Below, piece after piece: positions 1 to 8,112 of a stretch of DNA of 9,749 nt. Position numbers and translations under genes: made by a program. Source of the stretch: Verrucomicrobiota bacterium. Its GTDB lineage: Bacteria; Verrucomicrobiota; Verrucomicrobiia; Methylacidiphilales; Verrucolacustridaceae. Each line of letters opens with the position of its first letter. Position 1 is the first letter of the stretch. The stretch is from NCBI GenBank assembly GCA_010031845.1, contig RGYX01000024.1, forward strand, positions 1 through 9,749, read 5' to 3'. The notes beneath the pieces were generated by a model. The model was given only the letters and a program-made list of their open reading frames with translations, did not search any database and was not told the DNA's origin.

Positions 1-341
1 TCCGTGGATGCGCGCATGGAACAACTCTTGGGCCTCCATTGTTTAGATTACCGCCACTGCTTTGCCGCTCCGGGAGATCCTTACGATGAAAGACGCAAGC
101 CATCCCCTCTTATGCTCCAGGAGGCCGCGAACGAGCACGGTCTGGATCTTACCCGCTCCATCATGGTTGGGAATCGTCTTTGCGATATGCAAGCCGGTCA
201 GTCTGCCGGATGTAGAACGGTTCTATTGAAATTACGGGTTCACTCAGGAGACGAGCAAACCGCCATGGCACTCGCCTCTTTTGGCGCCGACACCTGGATG
301 GAAGCTGCAAATTGGATCCTCACCAACTCCAAGACAGCCTG

Positions 342-342
<1 letters not shown>
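1..342 (+). CDS. HAD-IIIA phosphatase, GmhB-like, C-terminal part (5' truncated)
   Basis: This is the end of a HAD-superfamily subclass IIIA phosphatase; the frame is open to the left edge, so the start and the catalytic DxD motif lie outside. Visible landmarks are the motif III lysine in RRKPSP (codon 97-99), followed by a helix, and then VGNRLCDMQAG (Asn codon 172-174, Asp codon 184-186), the family's acidic motif. The layout resembles GmhB, the D,D-heptose 1,7-bisphosphate 7-phosphatase of ADP-heptose synthesis for the LPS core, and neighbouring kdsB/kdsA support an LPS role. Two oddities: the cysteines of the GmhB zinc loop are mostly absent (one Cys, codon 58-60), and the usual GD of the last motif is GN. 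It could therefore be a related sugar-phosphate phosphatase. The stop overlaps the kdsB ATG by one base (TGATG). HAD-IIIA assignment is strong; the substrate is inferred. Confidence 0.75.
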
Positions 343-3380
<3,038 letters not shown>

Positions 3381-3394
<14 letters not shown>

Positions 3395-3809
3395 GCTTCC
3401 CATCGCCCTGCTTGCCCTCACTTTTCCCCTTGTCGGGATGGCGGAAAACGGCCCGGATTTCCCCATCGGCTCGGTGATCCAAAACTTCGCACTTCCCCAG
3501 GCGGATACGGCGGGCAAAAAGACCGCCTTGGTCCGCGGAAAGCGAGCCACCGTGGTGAGCCCGAATCAACTGAAAATCGAAGAACTGGATGTCGACCTTT
3601 ATAATGCCGAGGGTAAAGCCGAGACCACCATTACCGCCACCCGCTGTGATTTCTGGAGGAAGGAAAACCGGCTTACCACGGATACCGGGATTCTGGTCAA
3701 AAAACCCACGTTGATGGTGTCGGCCAATGGAATTGATTGGAACGTGGCCGACTCCTGCGGAACGCTTTACACCCGGGTTCGAGTGGTCCTTTCTTCGGCC
3801 AATCCATGA
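3381..3809 (+). CDS. LptC-like periplasmic LPS-transport protein
   Basis: This is a 142-residue exported protein. Residues 1-21 form a signal peptide: a Pro/Ser/Arg/Arg start, a hydrophobic core (PIALLALTFPLVG), then a plausible cleavage site after GMA. The rest is rich in alternating short beta strands (LKIEELDVDLY, ETTITATRCDFW, RLTTDTGILV, NGIDWNV, TRVRVVL), as expected for the LptC/LptA beta-jellyroll. The pattern ending in G-x-D-W and V-R-V-V-L resembles LptC, which links the LptB2FG ATPase to the LptA bridge. Position directly before an LptA-like gene and lptB strongly supports this. An odd point is that classical LptC keeps its N-terminal helix as a membrane anchor, whereas this segment looks cleavable. 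The start at 3381 is the first ATG before the signal peptide and overlaps kdsA by 14 nt. The stop shares ATGA with the next gene. LptC identity rests on pattern and context, not on invariant residues. Confidence 0.72.
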
Positions 3810-4297
3810 AGCCTCATCCCCTGTTCATTTTTCTGCTCGCTGCGATCGCCCTGCAGGCCGCTCCGGATGCTCCCACCCCTCCTGGAAGCAGCTCTGGCGG
3901 CCCCACCACCATCACCAGCGACTCCTTGGACCTGAATCTCGGCAAAAAAATGGGCAACAAACAGGGTCTTTTTCGCGGAAATGTTTCTGTGGACGAACCT
4001 CGCTTCACCATGACCGCCAAGGAAATGACGGTTTTTTTTGCAGACAACGACGCGGTTCAGTCCCTGGAGGCACGGGAGGATGTGGTCATCAAACGTAAGG
4101 ATGGTTCTTCCGAGACCTGGAGCGAAAAGGCTATTTATGATATGACCGAAAAGAAATTGATCCTGCTCAAAGTGGGACGGCAACCGAAAGTCATATCCAA
4201 GGACAAAACCGTTTTCGCAGATAAGATCATCCTCTACCCGGAAGAGGACAAAATGCTTACGGAGGGCGCCAGCCGGGTGATGCTGCAAAAACCCTGA
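3806..4297 (+). CDS. lptA: LptA/OstA-like periplasmic LPS-transport protein
   Basis: The 163-residue product begins with a clear signal peptide (MKPHPLFIFLLAAIALQA, likely cleaved around residue 18-19), followed by a short Pro/Ser/Gly-rich linker. An OstA/LptA-type beta domain follows: TITSDSLDLNL, then GLFRGNVSVDEPRFTMTAKE, matching the family pattern 'F-x-G-N-V-x-V... x-A-x-x-x-x-V'. Repeated strand units follow (SEKAIYD, ADKIILYPEEDKM, GASRVML). LptA oligomers carry LPS across the periplasm from LptC to LptD. The start at 3806 gives the signal peptide at the exact N-terminus and an ATGA overlap with the LptC-like gene. The open frame upstream to 3737 is the previous gene read out of frame. 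Runs of 7 A (3942-3948) and 8 T (4032-4039) lie in the gene, but the frame is intact. Family assignment is good; the exact division of labour with the preceding paralogue-like gene is inferred. Confidence 0.8.
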   Translation: MKPHPLFIFLLAAIALQAAPDAPTPPGSSSGGPTTITSDSLDLNLGKKMGNKQGLFRGNVSVDEPRFTMTAKEMTVFFADNDAVQSLEAREDVVIKRKDGSSETWSEKAIYDMTEKKLILLKVGRQPKVISKDKTVFADKIILYPEEDKMLTEGASRVMLQKP

Positions 4298-4359
4298 GCG
4301 AAGCAACGTCGGCTACCCGAACACCCCCCACAGGGGTTCCCATTCTTTCCTGTAGCGGG
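4298..4359 (+). other. lptA-lptB junction with undecided lptB start
   Basis: Between the lptA stop and the first usual-type lptB start (TTG 4360), the lptB frame is open with no stop. Its codons just before 4360 read P-I-L-S-C-S-G, which fits the first beta strand of LptB. In that frame the only start-like codons upstream are ATT 4342, which has AGGGG at 4332-4336 five bases ahead, and CTG 4294, which would overlap the lptA TGA as CTGA. A small 5-bp stem (ACCCC / GGGGT, loop CCACA) covers the AGGGG. No terminator is apparent, so lptB is probably in the same transcript. Confidence 0.5.
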
Positions 4360-5058
4360 TTGGTGAAACGATATGGCGACCGAAACGTGGTCAATGGCGT
4401 GGATCTGGGGGTTCGTCCGGGCGAAGTTGTCGGCCTCCTGGGACCCAACGGGGCCGGTAAAACCACCAGCTTTTACATGCTGGTCGGCTTGGTTCGTCCA
4501 ACCGCAGGCACGATTCAGTTTTCCGGTGAGGAAGTCACCGGCATGCCCATGTACCGCCGAGCCCGGCGGGGAATCGGCTATTTGCCCCAGGAAGAATCCA
4601 TCTTTCGCCGCCTCACCGTGGAGGAAAATCTCATGGCCATTTTGGAGACCCTGCCCATTACCGATCAGGAGCGACAACAGCGTTGCCATGACCTCTTGGT
4701 GGAACTGGGTTTGGACAACCTGACCAAAAGCCGGGCCATCCAGCTATCGGGGGGAGAGAAACGACGGTTGGCCATCGCCCGATGCCTCACCACCCGCCCC
4801 CGTGTTCTATTGTTGGACGAACCGTTTAGCGGCGTTGATCCCCTGGCCGTGTATGACATCCAGCAGATCATTCTTTCCATGCGGCGCAAGGGCATCGCGG
4901 TCCTGATCACCGACCACAATGTCCGTGAGACTCTGTCGATTGTTGACCGCGCCTACCTGATTTGCGAGGGAAAGGTGGAGAGCGAGGGGAATGCCGACTT
5001 TCTAATCAACGATCCGGTGGCACGCGGCCTCTACCTTGGGCCCCGATTCTCGATGTGA
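4360..5058 (+). CDS. lptB: LPS export ABC transporter ATP-binding protein
   Basis: LptB is the cytoplasmic ATPase that drives LPS extraction from the inner membrane with LptF/LptG (not in this window). From TTG 4360 it has 232 residues; E. coli LptB has 241. Motifs in order are Walker A GPNGAGKTT (Lys34), the Q-loop region LPQEESIFRRLTVEEN typical of LptB, signature LSGGEKRR (129-136), Walker B VLLLDEPFSGVDP (Asp153, Glu154), and the H-loop ITDHNVRETL (His186), whose HNVRETL form is characteristic of LptB. The start is uncertain. TTG 4360 would remove the first beta strand, and in-frame coding continues upstream with only ATT 4342 (238 residues) or CTG 4294 (254 residues) as start-like codons. 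It follows the LptC-like and LptA genes. The stop lies 5 bp from the convergent pyrF stop. Confidence 0.93.
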   Translation: MVKRYGDRNVVNGVDLGVRPGEVVGLLGPNGAGKTTSFYMLVGLVRPTAGTIQFSGEEVTGMPMYRRARRGIGYLPQEESIFRRLTVEENLMAILETLPITDQERQQRCHDLLVELGLDNLTKSRAIQLSGGEKRRLAIARCLTTRPRVLLLDEPFSGVDPLAVYDIQQIILSMRRKGIAVLITDHNVRETLSIVDRAYLICEGKVESEGNADFLINDPVARGLYLGPRFSM

Positions 5059-5063
5059 TCAGG

Positions 5064-5750
5064 CTAAAAACCGGGCAAAGAAAGAATCTGGTCCAACACC
5101 GCTTCGGGATGGCTTGCCTTTAGGACCGGCCGACCCAACACCATGCGACTCGCCCCCTCACGAATGGCCTCCTCAGCTGTTTTTGATCGAGCTTGGTCAT
5201 CCCCCAAGGCCCCGGGAGGGCGTACTCCCGGAGTGATGATCTCGGCCCCTGCGCCCCACTCGGATCGCTCGGATCTTGCTTCATGGGGGCTGCAAACCAC
5301 CCCGGCTAATCCGGATGCTTTGGCCAGTCGTGAAAGCCCCCTCACCGATCCGCTGACTCCCCCGGCCCATCCCACTTCCAGAATCGCCTTTTCATCCAGG
5401 CTGGTTAAGACCGTGACCCCCAGAACCTTGGTATCCCGAAATGCCGCGCCCACCGCCGCCTCCATCATGGCTTTCCCACCAGAGGCGTGGACGGTCAGAA
5501 AACGAGGTTTCCACCGGGCGGTCGCTGCGACGGCATGAGCCACAGTATTGGGAATGTCATGAAATTTCAGATCCAAAAAAACAGGAACCTCCAGCCGTTG
5601 CAATGCCTGCAGAACCTCACTTCCGGCACTCAGATAAAGTTGCAGTCCGACTTTGAAGGTTCCCACCCTGGAACGGAGCCGACTAGCCCAAGAGATGGCT
5701 TCTTGGGCAGAGTCCACATCCAGCGCAAGGATGATCTGGTCAGGATTCAC
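5064..5750 (-). CDS. pyrF: orotidine 5'-phosphate decarboxylase
   Basis: PyrF decarboxylates OMP to UMP, the last step of de novo UMP synthesis. The 228-residue product is a TIM barrel with strand 1 IILALDV (Asp11), FKVG (Lys33), the diagnostic catalytic LDLKFHDIPNTV with Asp60, Lys62 and Asp65, then TVHASGG, the phosphate-binding ITPGVRPPG, and LGRPV near the C-terminus. The length fits the bacterial group I enzyme. I chose GTG 5748-5750 because it lies five residues before the first strand and a GGGG run sits just upstream. The frame stays open to 5852, but that extension runs antisense through the ispE start and is not family-like. The gene is convergent with lptB (5-bp gap) and divergent from ispE (30 bp). 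UMP made here feeds, through UTP, the CTP synthase encoded upstream, though the two are on opposite strands. Confidence 0.96.
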   Translation of the reverse strand: MNPDQIILALDVDSAQEAISWASRLRSRVGTFKVGLQLYLSAGSEVLQALQRLEVPVFLDLKFHDIPNTVAHAVAATARWKPRFLTVHASGGKAMMEAAVGAAFRDTKVLGVTVLTSLDEKAILEVGWAGGVSGSVRGLSRLAKASGLAGVVCSPHEARSERSEWGAGAEIITPGVRPPGALGDDQARSKTAEEAIREGASRMVLGRPVLKASHPEAVLDQILSLPGF

Positions 5751-5780
5751 TTGGCCCCATCTAATCGGTAATCTTCCCCG
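5751..5780. promoter_or_regulatory. 30-bp divergent pyrF/ispE intergenic region
   Basis: This is the only space between two divergent GTG starts. It is too short for two separate non-overlapping promoters, so promoter elements must overlap each other or lie inside the opposite gene, or one start is misplaced. I see no convincing -35/-10 pair or Shine-Dalgarno sequence for ispE; a GGGG run (CCCC on + at 5755-5758) could serve pyrF. Confidence 0.3.
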
Positions 5781-6650
5781 GTGACAATCCGCGCCTACGC
5801 CAAAATCAACCTCGACCTGCGTCTGAAAAAACGACGTCCAGACGGGTTCCACCCCATCGACACCCTCATGATTCGGGTGGATGTATTTGATACCCTAAAG
5901 GCGGAGGCGACCCGGGATGGCGAAATCACCTTGGAGGTGATCGGGGATAAAACCCTATCCCCTGGTCCGGAAAATCTGGTGGTCCGCGCCGCCCAGGCAC
6001 TCCAAAAACATGCGCCCCATGGATCGGGAGCGCGTCTCCAGCTTGAAAAAGTCATTCCCCAAGGTGCTGGGATGGGCGGCGGCAGTAGTGACGCCGCAGC
6101 CGCACTCATCCTCCTTTCCAAAGTTTGGAATATTTCCATCCCAGGCAAGGCTCTGGCAGAAATCGGGGCCACTCTGGGAAGCGATGTGCCCTTTTTTCTG
6201 CAGCCTCACGCTGCCCGAGGAACCGGACGGGGCGAGATCCTTGACCCGATCCCCCTGCAAAACCTTCCGTGGGCTCTACTCATTCATCCCGGCTTTGGCT
6301 CACCCACGGCGGTTGCCTATGCGGCCTTTGCGAAGGATCCACAACCCGGGCCCCCCGGGGCTCCCATTGGTCTGGAGCGGAACGATGGCTCCATTTTGAA
6401 GGTCATTCCCCAAAACGACTTGGAGCCGCCGGTGGAGAAAAGACTCTTATGGATCCCTTCAGCCCGAAAATGGATGGAAACTCAGTCCGGGGTTCTGGCG
6501 GCCAGAATGAGTGGAAGTGGATCCACGGTGTTTGGCCTGTTTGCCGATGCCTCCAAGGCCCAACAGGCCCAGAAAAGGGCACGCGACCATTTCGGGCCCG
6601 AAACGTGGATTCAAGTGGCCCGCCTGATCAGCGGGAACTTGGGAGACTAA
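5781..6650 (+). CDS. ispE: 4-diphosphocytidyl-2-C-methyl-D-erythritol kinase
   Basis: IspE phosphorylates CDP-methylerythritol with ATP in the MEP (non-mevalonate) isoprenoid pathway. The 289-residue product has the usual length. It shows the N-terminal AYAKINLDL (catalytic-site Lys8), DGFHPIDTLM, and the GHMP-kinase ATP loop PQGAGMGGGSSDAA (93-106). Next come GSDVPFFL (Asp135, catalytic) and the C-terminal GHMP motif MSGSGSTVFGLF. GTG 5781 is selected because it directly precedes the conserved TIRAYAKINL start; no ATG is available. Presence of ispE indicates that isoprenoids (for undecaprenyl phosphate and quinones) come from the MEP route. The TAA stop at 6648-6650 overlaps the convergent rpsT stop by 4 bp. 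A local GC-rich palindromic stretch (6345-6360) falls inside the gene, in a Pro/Gly-rich loop. No lesion seen. Confidence 0.96.
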   Translation: MTIRAYAKINLDLRLKKRRPDGFHPIDTLMIRVDVFDTLKAEATRDGEITLEVIGDKTLSPGPENLVVRAAQALQKHAPHGSGARLQLEKVIPQGAGMGGGSSDAAAALILLSKVWNISIPGKALAEIGATLGSDVPFFLQPHAARGTGRGEILDPIPLQNLPWALLIHPGFGSPTAVAYAAFAKDPQPGPPGAPIGLERNDGSILKVIPQNDLEPPVEKRLLWIPSARKWMETQSGVLAARMSGSGSTVFGLFADASKAQQAQKRARDHFGPETWIQVARLISGNLGD

Positions 6651-6901
6651 CGGAGAAGATGAGCGATCCGAGACTTGATACGGGCGGAGCGATTCCGATG
6701 AATCGCCTTCCCTTTGGCCGCCCGATCCAACCGGCGCTGCAGTTCAGGAAAGAGCTTGGAGGCCTCCGCTTTTTTACCGGACGTGATCAAGGCCAGCAGC
6801 TGCTTTTGGGCGCGGCGGGCTGTGTCCAAAAGACGCCGATTCACTTCCCGACGACGCAGGGCGGCGCGGGCTTGTTTGGCGGCAGAGGCTGTGTTGGCCA
6901 T
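6647..6901 (-). CDS. rpsT: small ribosomal subunit protein bS20
   Basis: This is an 84-residue, highly basic, helix-rich protein that binds 16S rRNA in the 30S subunit. It starts MANTASAAKQARAALRR, matching the bS20 N-terminal pattern (MANIKSAKKR in E. coli), and keeps the Lys/Arg-rich helical arrangement, including RAAKGKAIHRNRSARIKSRIA near the end, which corresponds to the family's 'aakkGvihkN.AaRkkSrl' signature. Length is typical (about 85-90). It is transcribed alone on the minus strand, convergent with ispE: the two stop codons interlock over 6647-6650. No Shine-Dalgarno motif is evident in the bases before the ATG (TTCTAGCTT). A TTGACG hexamer on the minus strand about 33 nt upstream may be part of its promoter. 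Confidence 0.95.
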   Translation of the reverse strand: MANTASAAKQARAALRRREVNRRLLDTARRAQKQLLALITSGKKAEASKLFPELQRRLDRAAKGKAIHRNRSARIKSRIAHLLR

Positions 6902-6942
6902 AAGCTAGAACAATGCCTGAATGAGGGGGCGGACGTCAATCC
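6902..6942 (-). promoter_or_regulatory. divergent rpsT / membrane-protein spacer with possible rpsT -35 element
   Basis: This 41-bp spacer separates the rpsT start (minus) from the membrane-protein ATG (plus). On the minus strand TTGACG (+ strand 6934-6939) matches a sigma-70 -35 box. The best -10 at 18-nt spacing is only CATTGT, so the promoter call is weak. On the plus strand, a GAGGGGG run (6923-6929) about 13 nt before the ATG could be a distant ribosome-binding sequence. Confidence 0.25.
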
Positions 6943-7644
6943 ATGAACCTGCTTCGCCTTTTGCTGGCGATGGCTCTTTGGCCGGGAATCTATGCCACCC
7001 TCCTCGCCTATGCGAAGATTCTGCAAGGAGCTTTCTCCTCACCCTCCTTTCCCTGGATCGGGATGGGAGTTTTTGGAGTCGGCTTTGGGATTGCTTTGGG
7101 CGCCTTTTTCTTTTTCCCCCGGCCGCGCGGTTTTTATGTCCTGGGGCATGAACTAACCCATGCCATGGCTGTTTGGATGAGCGGAGGAAAGGTGCACTCC
7201 CTTCACGTCGCCGACAAAGGAGGAAAAGTCGTTGCGGATCGCGTCTCTCCGTGGATCAGCCTGGCCCCTTACATTCTGCCATTCTATCCCCTCGTTATCG
7301 GAATCCTCTGGCTGGCGGGGATTCACATCGGGCCCGAATTGACACAATTCGGCCTCCCCTTTCTTGGGCTCTGGGGAGCTGTTTGGGGGTATCACTACGC
7401 CTTCACCTTGTCCTTGCTCCCCACCCGCCAACCGGATTTTCTTGTTTATGGCAGAATTTTTTCCATCACCCTGATTCTTTTGGGAAACCTCATGCTGGTG
7501 GGGATACTCGCTTGGGCGGCTCTTCGTCCTGTCCCGGCCTCACGGGCTATCACCATGGTGGCTTCCGAGTGGGCTTGGAATTATACGGAACTCGTTCACT
7601 TTCTCTCTGGGCTCCTCTTGCGCTACCTGCCACACCCCGCCTAA
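6943..7644 (+). CDS. polytopic membrane protein with HELTH motif, putative M50-like metallopeptidase
   Basis: This 233-residue protein is strongly hydrophobic with about five or six membrane segments (roughly residues 4-26, 37-58, 104-126, 134-159, 168-194, and possibly 215-229). HELTHA at 69-74, in the context YVLGHELTHAMAVWMSGGKV, matches the HExxH zinc-binding motif of site-2-protease/M50-like families, where the glutamate is catalytic. Residues 80-97, with paired glycines (SGGKV, DKGGKV), recall the loop after the motif in M50B-like proteins. LAPYILPFYPL at 108-118 is a plausible second membrane motif. I do not recognise a specific named family, substrate or third metal ligand; Asp165 in RQPDFLVYG is a candidate. 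ATG 6943 is the first start and gives the hydrophobic N-terminus. The gene lies 12 bp before the EIIA-like gene and may be co-transcribed with it. Proteolytic activity is inferred from the motif only. Confidence 0.75.
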   Translation: MNLLRLLLAMALWPGIYATLLAYAKILQGAFSSPSFPWIGMGVFGVGFGIALGAFFFFPRPRGFYVLGHELTHAMAVWMSGGKVHSLHVADKGGKVVADRVSPWISLAPYILPFYPLVIGILWLAGIHIGPELTQFGLPFLGLWGAVWGYHYAFTLSLLPTRQPDFLVYGRIFSITLILLGNLMLVGILAWAALRPVPASRAITMVASEWAWNYTELVHFLSGLLLRYLPHPA

Positions 7645-7656
7645 AACCTGTTACCC

Positions 7657-8112
7657 GTGCTCGTCTCAGACCTTATCAACGAAACCAATCTGATTCCTGA
7701 TCTCCAAGCCACAGATCGGCCTAGCGCCTATCGGATCATGGTGCAATATCTTACTGATCATGGCCTTATAAATAAGGATATAGTTGAGTCCATCCTTCAG
7801 TCCCTACAGGCAAGAGAGAATAAAATGACGACCGCCATGGGTGGCGGGTTTGCCCTGCCCCACGCCACCATTCCGAAGCTGCCGAAACTTTGTACTCTGC
7901 TTGCCCGGAGCCCAAAAGGCATACCCTGCGATGCGGTAGACGGAAAATTAGTGACCATCTTTTTTCTTATTCTCGTCCCACCCGATCAAAATCAGACGCA
8001 TCTTCAAACCCTCGCCACGGTTGCCAAATTCTTCAACCGCCGGGGGGTAAAATCGAAAATTCTCCAAGCGACAGGAACTCCCGAAATCCTGGCTCTTCTG
8101 CGTGCTTCCTGA
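7657..8112 (+). CDS. PTS EIIA type-2 domain protein (PtsN/EIIA-Ntr-like)
   Basis: This 151-residue single-domain protein resembles the fructose/mannitol-type EIIA fold, especially the nitrogen-PTS regulator PtsN. It opens VSDLINETNLIPDLQATDRPSAYRIMVQYL, the PtsN-like 'L-x-x-I-x-P...A...L...L' start. The phospho-acceptor is likely His69 in MGGGFALPHATI, the equivalent of PtsN GIAIPH. VPPDQNQTHLQTLATVAKFF matches the 'P...HL..La.ia..l' helix after the strand. EIIA-Ntr proteins take phosphate from NPr and regulate other proteins rather than transporting sugar. No EI, NPr or EIIBC gene is in view, so this one is orphan here. GTG 7657 is the only suitable start just before the conserved region. 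Codon use around 7740-7820 looks more AT-rich than the neighbours. The stop overlaps argS by one base (TGATG). Confidence 0.88.
   Translation: MLVSDLINETNLIPDLQATDRPSAYRIMVQYLTDHGLINKDIVESILQSLQARENKMTTAMGGGFALPHATIPKLPKLCTLLARSPKGIPCDAVDGKLVTIFFLILVPPDQNQTHLQTLATVAKFFNRRGVKSKILQATGTPEILALLRAS

Noticed and set aside
3942..4039. Homopolymer tracts (7 A and 8 T) in lptA as possible phase-variation sites
   Set aside because: The frame is intact and essential-type lptA is an unlikely target; two moderate tracts can occur by chance.
5751..5852. N-terminal extension of pyrF to an ATG at 5852
   Set aside because: It runs antisense through the start of ispE and adds 34 residues with no match to the family; GTG 5750 gives normal length.
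6345..6360. GC-rich palindromic stretch
   Set aside because: It encodes Pro/Gly residues inside intact ispE and is explained by composition.
6269..6946. 225-codon + strand open frame across ispE end and rpsT
   Set aside because: It is a shadow of ispE in another frame and of rpsT antisense; composition has no family-like motif.
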